Source of the DNA: an uncultured Opitutia bacterium
GTDB lineage: Bacteria > Verrucomicrobiota > Verrucomicrobiia > Opitutales > Opitutaceae
Direction: 5' to 3'
DNA length: 64,000 nucleotides
Assembly: GCA_903834135.1 (NCBI GenBank)
Contig: CAILHZ010000016.1
Span: forward strand, 459,001-523,000
In this document: positions 27,426 through 36,226 of the stretch, in pieces
Layout: every line of letters starts with the position of its first letter
Position numbering within the stretch: position 1 is the first letter of the stretch
Position numbers and translations under genes: made by a program
The notes under the pieces: model-generated
Databases searched by the model: none
Seen by the model: the letters and a program-made list of their open reading frames with translations, nothing else
What the model was told of the DNA's origin: nothing

Positions 27426-27448
27426 AAGTAATTAATTTACAATTACTT
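27426..27448. promoter_or_regulatory. Dyad AAGTAATT-N7-AATTACTT upstream of surface protein gene
   Basis: Exact repeat of the core of the 19403-19439 palindrome: the same two half-sites and the same 7-bp spacing, with AATTTAC in the middle. It lies 117 bp before the ATG of the Ig-like surface protein. Interpreted as an operator for an unknown dimeric regulator. Confidence 0.5.
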
Positions 27449-27479
27449 ACGTAGAATTGAGCTGGGGGGGGTATGTATT

Positions 27480-27510
27480 AAAAACAGGATTGATAAATTA
27501 CCCTGTTTTT
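27480..27510. terminator. Hairpin AAAAACAGG/CCTGTTTTT downstream of the Sua5-type gene
   Basis: A 9-bp stem with a 13-base loop; the 3-prime arm itself ends in five T. It could terminate the Sua5-type transcript (stop at 27390) and lies upstream of the next gene. A run of eight G (27464-27471) precedes it. Confidence 0.5.
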
Positions 27511-27565
27511 GTCATGGTATAAGTGTTACCTACCCCCTGATTTTAGAATCATCGTATATTTTCTT

Positions 27566-29173
27566 ATGAACTCATCGCGCTTACTTACGTCTGTAGTATC
27601 TCTAGTTTGCCTAAGTACTGCCCCTCTTATGGCTTTCGATGCACCTGCTTCGAGTGACCTTCAAGCGATGGCAACAACAAGTGCAGCACCTAGTGTTACA
27701 ACTAACGCAGCACCTACATCAGCAGCGAATATATTTCCAAGTTTCTTTGGTCTACAAGACCTCCCTTACTCAGGTCTACAGAACTTTGCAGGTTTAGGGT
27801 TTCTTTTTGATCTAATTCCTACTCCTTACATACCTAAAACTCCTCCAGCAGGAACTATTTCACCTGTAATCACCTCACAACCTGCTTCTAAATCAGCAAC
27901 TGCTGGCGGAATCGTAACTTTTTCTGCCACCATAACAGGAACACCTACCCCAACCTACCAATGGTTAGAAAATGGAATGTCTATTCGTGGTGCTAATACA
28001 GCTTCCTATACTTTAAATGCAGCCCAGATTGCCGATGCTGGTTCATATCAAGTAATGGCTTGGAATGCAGCAGGTGTGGTTACATCTAATGCAGCAACAT
28101 TATCAGTCGCAACTTCTGCTACTGCTTCGACTATAACTGCTCCTACAAGCCAAAACGTGGCAACTGGCGCAACCGTTAATCTGAATGTTAAAGCACCAAC
28201 AGGATGTACCTACCAATGGGAATTTAATGGCAGGGCAATTTCAGGTGCTACAGCTGCAACGCTAACTTTGAACACGGTTGGTCCTACAGCTTCTGGAACT
28301 TATCTGGCACAAATTTCAAACTCTACAGGAGTAATAGCTAAAGAAGTTGCTAACGTAAATGTAACAACAAATGCACGCTTACTTAACCTTTCTGTTAAAG
28401 GAATCGTAGGAACAAATAATGATGCACTTACAGTTGGCTTTACAATCGACGGAAGTGGTTCAAAACAAATTCTCGTTCGTGGTGATGGTCCATCACTAAC
28501 TGGGTTTGGTGTATCAAATGCAGTTTCAACTCCAGTACTTACTTTATACGGCAATAATCAAAAAGTAATCGCTACAAACACAGCATGGGGTGGCACTACA
28601 GCATTAATAAATTCAGCTGCACAAGTAGGTGCTTATCCAATCACTGACCATGCATCTAAAGATACGGCTCTGCTGCAAACTTTAACAAATGGCGGATATA
28701 GCGCAGTAATCACTGCTGCAGGAACAGCAACGGGTGTAGCTCTAGCAGAACTTTACGATGCTGATACAGGTACCCCATCAACTACTATGACCAATATTTC
28801 AGGTCGTTCTTATGTATACACTGGTGGAGATGTTCTAACCGCTGGTTTTACTATTGCTGGACCAAGCTCTGAAGAAGTTCTTATCCGTGGTATTGGACCA
28901 ACGCTTGGCGGTTACGGCATTCGAAATGTTCTTAAAAATACAAAAGTAACTTTATTCGACTCAAAGGGTAATCAAGTATTTTCAAATGCAGGTTGGAATA
29001 ACAACGATGCAATCAACAACGCTGGTACCAAAGTAGGTGCATTCCCTATGATGTTCCCAACTGGTGATTCTGCATTACTTGTAACACTAGCACCTGGTGC
29101 ATACACAGTAAATGTTACTGGTGTAGCAGGAACAACAGGACAAGGTCTCGTAGAGATTTACGAAGTTAAGTAA
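27566..29173 (+). CDS. Secreted protein with Ig-like domains and Verrucomicrobia-type C-terminal repeats
   Basis: From the ATG at 27566 there are 535 residues with a signal peptide ending near MAFDA and a low-complexity Ala/Thr/Ser linker. Two Ig-like domains follow (about 100-185, with TYQWLENG and ADAGSYQVMAWN; and about 190-265, with TYQWEFNG). The C-terminal half is two related units of about 130 residues, each holding a GF-TI-G-S---LVRG-GP-L core and a GDSALL/KDTALL late motif. This repeat is common in Opitutaceae secreted proteins. Probably cell-surface; no enzymatic motif is seen. A longer ORF from 27509 lacks a signal peptide at its start. Confidence 0.8.
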   Translation: MNSSRLLTSVVSLVCLSTAPLMAFDAPASSDLQAMATTSAAPSVTTNAAPTSAANIFPSFFGLQDLPYSGLQNFAGLGFLFDLIPTPYIPKTPPAGTISPVITSQPASKSATAGGIVTFSATITGTPTPTYQWLENGMSIRGANTASYTLNAAQIADAGSYQVMAWNAAGVVTSNAATLSVATSATASTITAPTSQNVATGATVNLNVKAPTGCTYQWEFNGRAISGATAATLTLNTVGPTASGTYLAQISNSTGVIAKEVANVNVTTNARLLNLSVKGIVGTNNDALTVGFTIDGSGSKQILVRGDGPSLTGFGVSNAVSTPVLTLYGNNQKVIATNTAWGGTTALINSAAQVGAYPITDHASKDTALLQTLTNGGYSAVITAAGTATGVALAELYDADTGTPSTTMTNISGRSYVYTGGDVLTAGFTIAGPSSEEVLIRGIGPTLGGYGIRNVLKNTKVTLFDSKGNQVFSNAGWNNNDAINNAGTKVGAFPMMFPTGDSALLVTLAPGAYTVNVTGVAGTTGQGLVEIYEVK

Positions 29174-29196
29174 AAATAAACCTAGTTTATTTTTTT
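29173..29196 (+). terminator. AT-rich terminator of the Ig-like protein gene
   Basis: Stem AAATAAAC/GTTTATTT with a 3-base loop and four further T directly after the stop codon. It overlaps the last codons of the convergent hisC. Confidence 0.7.
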
Positions 29197-30282
29197 AAGC
29201 TGAGCGGCTAACTCTAAAAGTAGTCGCTCATTTTGTGTCCGCGTGCCTACCGTAACACGAATCCATTCAGGTAATTTATATGGTGCTAAAGGTCTTACAA
29301 TTAATCCGCGCTGCTGAAGTCCGTTAAATATAGCTGCTCCTTGACCTACTCTAACGAGTATGAAATTTGCAGCACTTGGCACAAACTCTAGACCTAGTGA
29401 TCTGAAACCTGTTTCAAGTTGTTTAAGTCCAGCAGAGTTATCAGCGATGCATTGTTGAACAAATTGTGTGTCTTCTAGAGCAGCTATTGCAGCAGCCTGT
29501 GCTATGGCATTAGCATTAAATGGCTGCCGCACTCGGTTCAGTAATGCTATACATTCAGCTGAGGCGTAGCCGTAGCCTACGCGCAGTGATGCAAGTCCAT
29601 ATATTTTAGAAAATGTTCTTAAACAAATCACCTTACGACCTTCTCTAATTAATGCTCTCAAATCAGGCGCTTGAATTTGATATTCAGCATATGCTTCATC
29701 AAAAGCTACAATAACATGCTCAGGAAGATTTCGTATGAAGTTACAAAGGTCTGTCTCTGAATTTACTGTACCTGTGGGATTATTGGGGCTAGCTACAAAA
29801 ACAAGCTTAGTCTTACTCGTTACTGCTTTAGCCATCGCATCAAGATCGTGGGTAAAGTTTTTTAACGGAACCTCTACTGCTTTTGCTCCGAACAAAAGTG
29901 CTACAAGTTTATAAACAACAAACGCAGGAGCACCCATAACTACTTCATCTCCTGGTTGTAAAAAAGCATGGCCTAGTAATTCTAAAATTTCATTTGAGCC
30001 ATTTCCTACAATAATTTCATCTGCTTTGAATCCTAACTTTTGGGATAGTTTATCTCTCAACACAAAACATCCACCATCAGGATAAAGTTCGGCATGATGT
30101 AGTGCGCGCGTTGCAGCCTCGATTGCCTTTGGTGAAGGCCCAAATGGATTTTCGTTAGACGCCAACTTAATGATCTTTGAAGGGTCTAAGCCTAGTTCAC
30201 GAGCAACGTCCTCTATCGGTTTGCCTGGTTCGTAAACCGGTTGAGTGAGTACTGAGGGGTTAGCCAAAGACTTAAAATCCAT
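29182..30282 (-). CDS. hisC: Histidinol-phosphate aminotransferase
   Basis: A 366-residue PLP enzyme of the class I/II aminotransferase family, HisC type. ASNENPFGPS near residue 41, SPNNPTGT near 165 and the PLP lysine K226 in TFSKIYGLASLRVGYG are all present. It converts histidinol phosphate and 2-oxoglutarate to imidazole acetol phosphate in histidine synthesis; some homologues act on aromatic amino acids. No other his genes are near. A HAD phosphatase gene lies 54 bp upstream. Confidence 0.93.
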   Translation of the reverse strand: MDFKSLANPSVLTQPVYEPGKPIEDVARELGLDPSKIIKLASNENPFGPSPKAIEAATRALHHAELYPDGGCFVLRDKLSQKLGFKADEIIVGNGSNEILELLGHAFLQPGDEVVMGAPAFVVYKLVALLFGAKAVEVPLKNFTHDLDAMAKAVTSKTKLVFVASPNNPTGTVNSETDLCNFIRNLPEHVIVAFDEAYAEYQIQAPDLRALIREGRKVICLRTFSKIYGLASLRVGYGYASAECIALLNRVRQPFNANAIAQAAAIAALEDTQFVQQCIADNSAGLKQLETGFRSLGLEFVPSAANFILVRVGQGAAIFNGLQQRGLIVRPLAPYKLPEWIRVTVGTRTQNERLLLELAAQLKKIN

Positions 30283-30336
30283 CCTTAGAGTAGAACATAA
30301 ATTTGGCAGATGGCCAAACTTTGTTACATCGATAGA

Positions 30337-30936
30337 TTACTTTATCCGACTATCTACCCGTACGACCCGCATTCCAGCAGCTATAGCAGCTTTAATCCCT
30401 GGTTCAGCATCTTCAAATACAAGACACTGAGTTGGTTCTACCATTAAGAGTTTTGCCGCGAGTAAAAACATATCTGGAGCTGGCTTACCATGAGTTACGT
30501 CATCAGCGCACACTATAGCCTTAAATAAAGAGGTTAGACCTGCTGTCTTAAGTGAGTTAAGTACGACGTCGCGCGTGCCGCCTGATGCAATAGCTAAAGG
30601 GTGCGTTGGATAAACTGATTTAGCGAAATCCACTGTGACTTGTATCGGTTGAGCTTCTGTATGCTCTTCGAGAAAAAACCTCTCTTTCTCATGAAAAACT
30701 TTAACGGGATCAATATTAAGTCCGTAGTGCGCTCCAATAATTTCCGCTACTTTTAAAGTTGGCACTCCACCGAGTGAATAAAATAGATCTTCATCTAACT
30801 GGGTCTTCAAGCCTACTTGCCGCATTGCCTTATCCCATGCCCGGTAATGTAGAGGCATAGTATCAATCAGTGTACCATCTAGATCAAAAATATAAGCAGC
30901 AAAGTTACCTGCTGGAATGTCGAGTTTTACGGGCAT
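30337..30936 (-). CDS. HAD superfamily phosphatase (beta-phosphoglucomutase/YqaB-like)
   Basis: A 199-residue class IA HAD enzyme: motif I FDLDGTLIDTM with the nucleophile and acid Asp, a cap domain, motif II ASGGT, motif III lysine in GKPAPDMF and motif IV FEDAEPGIKAA. YqaB-type members dephosphorylate fructose-1-phosphate or related sugar phosphates. Substrate is uncertain. It precedes hisC on the same strand. Confidence 0.88.
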   Translation of the reverse strand: MPVKLDIPAGNFAAYIFDLDGTLIDTMPLHYRAWDKAMRQVGLKTQLDEDLFYSLGGVPTLKVAEIIGAHYGLNIDPVKVFHEKERFFLEEHTEAQPIQVTVDFAKSVYPTHPLAIASGGTRDVVLNSLKTAGLTSLFKAIVCADDVTHGKPAPDMFLLAAKLLMVEPTQCLVFEDAEPGIKAAIAAGMRVVRVDSRIK

Positions 30937-31018
30937 TTTTATTAATTGAAAGTGATGTATTAAAAATAATGTTCGCGGATTTACTCCGCTTACAGTTATA
31001 GCCTAAATCCTTACCGAC

Positions 31019-32566
31019 CTATCGACGCATACCACGATGCAAACGACTCTGGGGCTTTGGAGCAGCATCTGCTATATTCTTTTCGTCGAATAAAGCTGAA
31101 TAAATATAATTAAAGCCTTCGAGTTTTTTACGCTCTATTTTTGCTCCAATAAAACGTTCGATACTACGTGCGTCTCTAACGTCATCTTCCGTGACTAAAG
31201 TAAATGCGTCTCCTGATTGGCTTGCTCTACCAGTTCTACCAATACGGTGAACGTAGTCTTCTGGATTTTCAGGAACATCGTAGTTAACAACATGCGTTAC
31301 ACCGGCAATATCTAATCCGCGTGCTGCAATATCAGTTGCCACTAAAACTTGAAATTTACCGCTCTTGAATCCGTCGAGTGCTTCAACACGTTCTTTTTGA
31401 CTGCGATCTGAATGCAATACACCAACCGTGTGCCCCATTGCTTGTAGTCGGCCTGCAATGCGATCTGCACCCATTCTAGTTCTAGAAAATACTATCAAAC
31501 TTTTGAACTCTGTTTTTTCGAGTAGCAAACCTAGGAGATCAAACTTTTGTGAAGCTACTACAGGATAAAAAGCGTGGGCAATTGTTTCTGCAGCTGAACG
31601 CTGACGGCCAATCTCTACTTTTACAGGGTTATGTAATGCCCAGCTTGCAAGTTGTTCTATTTCCGGAGGCAGTGTTGCCGTAAAAAATAATGTCTGCCTT
31701 ATTTTAGGACAGCTCTGGACAATTCGCTTAACATCAGGAAGAAATCCCATATCAAGCATTCTATCTACTTCATCTAAAACTAATATTTCAACTTGGTCTA
31801 ATGAACAATTACCCTGTTCGAGATGGTCGAGTAAACGTCCAGGAGTTGCTGCTAAAATATCAACGCCACGTTTAAGATCGATGGTTTGTTTTCCATAACC
31901 AACACCACCGTAAACAATCGTAACACGAAGATCTGTGAACTTAGCGAATTTGTGAAATGCTTCTTCTACTTGAAGCGCAAGTTCACGCGTTGGTTCCAAA
32001 ACTAAACAACGCAGAGAACCATGAGAATTAAGCCTTTGAATTATTGGTAGTGCAAATGCTGCTGTCTTGCCTGTGCCTGTTTGAGCCGAACCAATTACAT
32101 CACCACCACCTAGTACCACAGGAATTGCCTGTGCTTGAATCGGTGTAGGTTCGAGATAGCCCATTTCCTGTACACCAAATGCTAAAGCGTCTGAAAGTCC
32201 TAGTTTTGTGAAAGGGGTGTCCATCTTAGGGACATTAATTGCAATCGCAGGCTTAAGAGGTTCATGCCCTGGATGTTGATAATCATCTCTTTCAGCTTTA
32301 GGTTTTGCAGGAAGTTCATGACGAGGACGATTAGTCGAGCGAGGTCCCCGATTGTCATACGGGCGAGAATTACCGCCTGCAGAACGTGGACCTTGATGAC
32401 CACGTGGCCTGTGCTCTTGTGCAGCCCCAGATTTGTGCACCCCTGCAGGATGCCCCTGAGATGTACGATGTGTTGAACGCGGAGCAGAAGCCTTTCCTGC
32501 AAAAGTCTTGGGCTTTTGAGATGAAGTGAATGTCTCGCGTAATTTCGCTATAAACTTTCTTAACAT
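31019..32566 (-). CDS. DEAD-box ATP-dependent RNA helicase, RhlE-like
   Basis: A 515-residue helicase. Residues 1-115 are a basic, low-complexity tail rich in Arg, Gly, His and Pro. The core has the Q motif (LEPTPIQAQAI), Walker A AQTGTGKTAAF, PTRELALQ, motif II as DEVD rather than DEAD, motif III as TAT rather than SAT, and HRIGRTGR. These variants are conservative. Likely roles are ribosome assembly or mRNA turnover, especially in cold. No neighbour shares its strand closely. Confidence 0.93.
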   Translation of the reverse strand: MLRKFIAKLRETFTSSQKPKTFAGKASAPRSTHRTSQGHPAGVHKSGAAQEHRPRGHQGPRSAGGNSRPYDNRGPRSTNRPRHELPAKPKAERDDYQHPGHEPLKPAIAINVPKMDTPFTKLGLSDALAFGVQEMGYLEPTPIQAQAIPVVLGGGDVIGSAQTGTGKTAAFALPIIQRLNSHGSLRCLVLEPTRELALQVEEAFHKFAKFTDLRVTIVYGGVGYGKQTIDLKRGVDILAATPGRLLDHLEQGNCSLDQVEILVLDEVDRMLDMGFLPDVKRIVQSCPKIRQTLFFTATLPPEIEQLASWALHNPVKVEIGRQRSAAETIAHAFYPVVASQKFDLLGLLLEKTEFKSLIVFSRTRMGADRIAGRLQAMGHTVGVLHSDRSQKERVEALDGFKSGKFQVLVATDIAARGLDIAGVTHVVNYDVPENPEDYVHRIGRTGRASQSGDAFTLVTEDDVRDARSIERFIGAKIERKKLEGFNYIYSALFDEKNIADAAPKPQSRLHRGMRR

Positions 32567-32658
32567 AGTAGCCAGGATCGGAAAACGATCAGACTCCCTG
32601 CTATTCTACCGGTTTGCAACCTTTGAACAGGAATTAGCCCTTAAATCGATCTAGATTC

Positions 32659-33111
32659 TCAAGCGCCAGGGGTCTTTTTTTGCTGATGCCTAAGAATGCC
32701 CTCAATTTTCCATACCCCATGCTCGTAAGAGAGGTCATAGTCATATGACGCATTTGAACCATCTTCTGAAACTACTCTAACCTGAATAGAGCTACGCAAT
32801 TGATTGTCTTTTACTAAGCCAAAGTCAGCTGATTTGTTAGACCAAATTTCTGGGTAATTTTGTTTAGTTACGGTCATAAATACGGCTTGTGGTAAATGAC
32901 TTTGTAATGACCTAGAAGCGTATGAAAAGGCCTTGTCGAGATCGTGTATTCTAAAAGCATTTAATTGCCCTTCAATCACAGCAATTACCTCTTTTCTTAC
33001 AGATGCGTTGCTGATTTTTAAATCCGGTTTCTGCGCATGCAAAGAACCAGCCCATCCTAAATATAAAAATAATATAATGACTTTAAGAAAACTGCGTGTT
33101 CTTAGCATCAT
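32659..33111 (-). CDS. Exported DUF4864 family protein
   Basis: A small (150 aa) protein with a signal peptide (about 1-26, ending HAQ) and a single DUF4864-like domain: IEGQLNAFRIHDLDKAFSYASRSLQSHLP and the C-terminal HGVWKIEGILRHQ. The family is SnoaL/NTF2-like and uncharacterised. It stands alone on the minus strand next to the porin gene. Confidence 0.8.
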   Translation of the reverse strand: MMLRTRSFLKVIILFLYLGWAGSLHAQKPDLKISNASVRKEVIAVIEGQLNAFRIHDLDKAFSYASRSLQSHLPQAVFMTVTKQNYPEIWSNKSADFGLVKDNQLRSSIQVRVVSEDGSNASYDYDLSYEHGVWKIEGILRHQQKKTPGA

Positions 33112-33160
33112 CTATTATCACATGAGTTCGGATCTAATGCAATTCTTGTTCGATAAACAC

Positions 33161-33190
33161 AAAAAAGGGGACCCCTTCTCAAGGATCCCC
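33161..33190 (-). terminator. Terminator of the porin gene
   Basis: On the minus strand a 10-bp stem GGGGATCCTT/AGGGGTCCCC (two G-U pairs) with a GAGA loop is followed by six T. It lies just downstream of the porin stop. Confidence 0.9.
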
Positions 33191-33214
33191 TAAAATATCT
33201 GTTAAACTAATAAA

Positions 33215-34240
33215 TTAGAATTTAACTAAGAATTCAACACCTGCAAATGTTGCGTTCGTGATTGGCTTGTTATCGGAATACGATGTGTAAGATAACTGGC
33301 CGCGTAGGGCTAGATTACTTGTTAAAGCGTAAGTTGGAGCAACGCTGTACTTAATATAGCTTGGTCCATCTACTACTTTTTCACCGCTAAGTCCGAAGCA
33401 AGTGGTTGTCTTATCAGTCAAGGCATAGCTGTAGTAAACTAACCAGTTAGAACCTTTGTTACCAACACCACCATCTTTGTAGATTTCTTCTGCACTGATT
33501 GATGATGCTTTATCGATCTGGTAAGTACCCCATACATCGAAAACAGTTACTGCGGATCCATTTTTAGCCATTACTCCACCTGTATCAAATCCTGGCTTAG
33601 TTAGTGTTTCATAACCAATGCCAGCCCATAAAGTAAGGTTAGTGATACCGGTATAGGAAACATATCCTTCAAAACCAGCTTGGTGCTTTAAGCTACCTGC
33701 GCCTGCTGTGAAGTTATAACCTGGTTTGTTAAAAACAGAATCAACAACTGCGAAACCGACTGTAGTTGTTTTATCTACTGTATAGTCTAATTTAATTCCT
33801 TCGTGGTAACCTGGAATTGGAGCAAGGAATTGCTGATTAGCTAATGTAATCATATTATCTTGATTAAGATAAAATGATTCAAAACCTAGATAACTTACGA
33901 ATTTACCTGCTGAGATAACAGCGCCTGAGCCTGTATCATATGAAAAGTAAGCATCAAGTAGAGTCGCTTCACTACCTGGTCCGGTACCACCTTCAGCAGA
34001 AGGACGATAGTAAGTGCTAAATACAGCACTCAAATTTTTTGTAGGTGTGATATTCGCTTGCAGTAATGCTGCATCAACATTCAGCGAATCAGTGTATGAG
34101 CCTACGTTTGGGCTGGTATACTGGTACGATCCAACTGCCCATCCAGTTACGGATAATTGATCATTCACTTTAACTTGTGCAAAAGCAGGTACCACAAAAA
34201 GTAGTGATGCTAGTGCTGCGAGTTTTGTCTGTGTTTTCAT
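33215..34240 (-). CDS. Outer-membrane beta-barrel porin (OmpL-like, bbp2 type)
   Basis: A 341-residue outer-membrane protein with a signal peptide cleaved after AFA, alternating amphipathic strands throughout and a C-terminal phenylalanine (EFLVKF), as expected for a Bam substrate. The region SEATLLDAYFSYDTGSGAVISAGKFVSYLGFESF and the middle HEGIKLDYTVDKTT resemble the putative beta-barrel porin-2 family. A long upstream region with palindromes (34241-34475) and a strong terminator suggest a highly expressed, regulated monocistronic gene. Confidence 0.85.
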   Translation of the reverse strand: MKTQTKLAALASLLFVVPAFAQVKVNDQLSVTGWAVGSYQYTSPNVGSYTDSLNVDAALLQANITPTKNLSAVFSTYYRPSAEGGTGPGSEATLLDAYFSYDTGSGAVISAGKFVSYLGFESFYLNQDNMITLANQQFLAPIPGYHEGIKLDYTVDKTTTVGFAVVDSVFNKPGYNFTAGAGSLKHQAGFEGYVSYTGITNLTLWAGIGYETLTKPGFDTGGVMAKNGSAVTVFDVWGTYQIDKASSISAEEIYKDGGVGNKGSNWLVYYSYALTDKTTTCFGLSGEKVVDGPSYIKYSVAPTYALTSNLALRGQLSYTSYSDNKPITNATFAGVEFLVKF

Positions 34241-34318
34241 AGTTTGTTTTCTGATTTATGTGTTTGTTAAGCGATGTAGTCTCGGATTGCTCTAGTTAGC
34301 ACAATCGTTGCCAATATT

Positions 34319-34347
34319 ATAAGTTAGGTACTTAAATATTAACTTAT
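34319..34347. promoter_or_regulatory. Dyad ATAAGTTA-N13-TAACTTAT with internal TTAGGTACTTAA
   Basis: Inverted 8-bp arms flank 13 bases; the left part includes TTAGGTACTTAA (34324-34335), which differs at one base from TTAGGTACCTAA upstream of emrA. It lies about 80 bp before the porin ATG in transcription direction, a plausible promoter-proximal position. Confidence 0.45.
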
Positions 34348-34363
34348 CACTCAGAATATTCTT

Positions 34364-34386
34364 AAGTTGTTCTTTAATAACAACTT
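34364..34386. promoter_or_regulatory. Dyad AAGTTGTT-N7-AACAACTT upstream of porin
   Basis: Half-sites of 8 bp (9 with the flanking T/A pair) with a 7-bp centre. On the minus strand the centre reads ATTAAAG, against ATTAAAT in the emrA-side palindrome. Spacing equals the sites at 19410-19432 and 27426-27448. It may be an operator; it also lies downstream of the PIG-L gene stop (34476), but has no T-run. Confidence 0.45.
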
Positions 34387-34475
34387 ACAAATACACCAAG
34401 GGATAAATACACAGATTAACACAGCTATATCGACAAAAATTTACCTGACTTTAATGATTTTTTTACCCTTTTAGA

Positions 34476-35324
34476 CTAACCTAAACGGGTTATTCGCTGT
34501 CTCACATCTTCAGCGAATTTTTGGATATGATAATCTATTAAGTCATTCACTGACAATGAATTGTCTATAACTAATGGAGTTAAATCTACAGCCCAAACAG
34601 CTGATGAAACACCGTCGATCTGATGCGACGTATGAAAGGTGGCATTAGCCAAACGACGTCCCATTGCAGCTAGATCATACCTCTTGCCGCCTTTAATTTG
34701 TGATTCAAATACTTCGAGCAAAGCAAGGGCTAGTTCAGGTCTGCGGCTAGTATCTAATCCAATTTTTGCTTCATCCAACAGCCAGTCGAGATCTCGCCAT
34801 ACCTCACAGCCTAAAACTTTTTTAGGCCGCAAATCCACAGGAAGTGAGCGGATTGAAGATATACACCTTAATAAAACAGCAATATGCGTATCATGCTTAT
34901 CGGCTGGATTATGCAGATACACTACATCAGGCAGGCAACCAGCGAAAATTTTATGTAAGTCTAAGGCAACCCCAGGATGATCCGTCGCCTTCACATCTGC
35001 ACTTGGGTGAGCGAGTTGAATCTGAAGATTGTACTTTCCTATATCAGCTGCATTACGCTGTTCTTGTTTACGCACCCCCTGCATTTGCAAATCGGTCATA
35101 CCAGCAAAAGGACCATTTCTTGGAGAACCTGCACCGTTTGTTACAACGACTCCTGTAAAGTGATTTGAATTATTATCATAACATTCAGAAATACCCGAAT
35201 AAGCCATGATCTCAATATCGTCTTGATGTGCAGCAACACATAAATGGGTAGTTCGTTTAAGGGCAGTTTCTAGACTTAAACCTGAGGTGGTATAACAATC
35301 CGCTTCTGCATTCGAAAATTTCAT
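34476..35324 (-). CDS. PIG-L (LmbE) family deacetylase
   Basis: A 282-residue PIG-L enzyme with the zinc motif AHQDDIE near residue 33 (usually AHPDDE), GVVVTNGAGSPRNG and a downstream HNPADKHDTH histidine pair. The family deacetylates N-acetylglucosaminyl compounds, including GlcNAc-PI and precursors of mycothiol and bacillithiol. It is last in a tight three-gene run after a nucleotidyltransferase (9 bp) and a PAP2-like phosphatase. The substrate is unknown. It is distinct from the PIG-L domain fused to NagB. Confidence 0.87.
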   Translation of the reverse strand: MKFSNAEADCYTTSGLSLETALKRTTHLCVAAHQDDIEIMAYSGISECYDNNSNHFTGVVVTNGAGSPRNGPFAGMTDLQMQGVRKQEQRNAADIGKYNLQIQLAHPSADVKATDHPGVALDLHKIFAGCLPDVVYLHNPADKHDTHIAVLLRCISSIRSLPVDLRPKKVLGCEVWRDLDWLLDEAKIGLDTSRRPELALALLEVFESQIKGGKRYDLAAMGRRLANATFHTSHQIDGVSSAVWAVDLTPLVIDNSLSVNDLIDYHIQKFAEDVRQRITRLG

Positions 35325-35333
35325 AGCTTAGAA

Positions 35334-36218
35334 TTAAGGAAATAACCGTTTAGGATATTCATCTTTGAGAACCAATTGCTCAATAGATGCCTGCACACGA
35401 GGCTTGTCTTCTTTAAAGGTAACACCAAACCATTGTGACTGCGTGATATGTATATCAACGTGGATTAAATTTGTCCTAACCATGTCAGAAACAGTTACTG
35501 GTAAATAAAATTCAGCTTTGGGATTACTCCCATGTGTTTTAACAAATTGCTTTAATTCAGTTTCGAGTAATCCAAATAGCTCCGGGGTAAAACCCCAGCA
35601 ATTCATTGAAACAATTTCATCACCAGATAATTTTTTTCCATGACCTACTTCAGAAGCCAGTATTCCAGTTGTCTCTTCAATAGAGATAAGCGTATTTGCC
35701 TTACTGGTACATACTCCACGAGCTACAGCTCCATACTCAGAAAGGGTGTCTTTAAGCCTAAAGCCAATAAGTGCAAAGCGAGAAATTTGTGAATCATTTT
35801 TTAACGTATTAAAAAAGCCGCTTAACTTTTGGAACGCATCCCTGCCATAAAAATCATCGGCGTTGATTACTGCGAAAGCTTCCTTCACGGCATGTCTTGC
35901 ACACCAGACCGCATGACCCGTACCCCACGGCTTTGTTCTTTCAACAACTATAGGACAGCCTTCAGGCAAATCGTTTTGATCCTGGAAAACATAATCGACC
36001 TGCACTTTACCTGAATATTTATATCCTACGCTAAGGCGAAAAGCTTCTTCAATGTCTTTACGAATCACGAACACAACCCGCGTAAATCCAGTACGAAGTG
36101 CATCAAAAACAGCGTAATCTAAAACAGTCTCTCCACTCGGCCCAACAGGGTCAATTTGCTTGAGTCCTCCATACCGAGAACCCATTCCTGCTGCGAGTAC
36201 GACAAGTGTAGCGGCCAT
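35334..36218 (-). CDS. Sugar-phosphate nucleotidyltransferase
   Basis: A 294-residue GT-A-fold NTP transferase. It starts with VVLAAGMGSRYGGLKQIDPVGPSGE, a variant of the GxGxR signature with an inserted Tyr-Gly, and has INADDFYG for metal binding. It should couple a sugar-1-phosphate to a nucleotide; UTP and glucose-1-P are usual annotations for this group, but neither sugar nor nucleotide can be fixed. It lies 8 bp after the phosphatase gene and 9 bp before the PIG-L gene, implying one transcript. Confidence 0.85.
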   Translation of the reverse strand: MAATLVVLAAGMGSRYGGLKQIDPVGPSGETVLDYAVFDALRTGFTRVVFVIRKDIEEAFRLSVGYKYSGKVQVDYVFQDQNDLPEGCPIVVERTKPWGTGHAVWCARHAVKEAFAVINADDFYGRDAFQKLSGFFNTLKNDSQISRFALIGFRLKDTLSEYGAVARGVCTSKANTLISIEETTGILASEVGHGKKLSGDEIVSMNCWGFTPELFGLLETELKQFVKTHGSNPKAEFYLPVTVSDMVRTNLIHVDIHITQSQWFGVTFKEDKPRVQASIEQLVLKDEYPKRLFP

Positions 36219-36226
36219 AATTTAAA

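Noticed and set aside
30302-30318. TTTGGC-N5-GCCAAA hairpin between the HAD and hisC genes as a terminator
   Set aside because: The 6-bp stem is followed by only a short T/A stretch and the genes are 54 bp apart on one strand, so termination is not supported.
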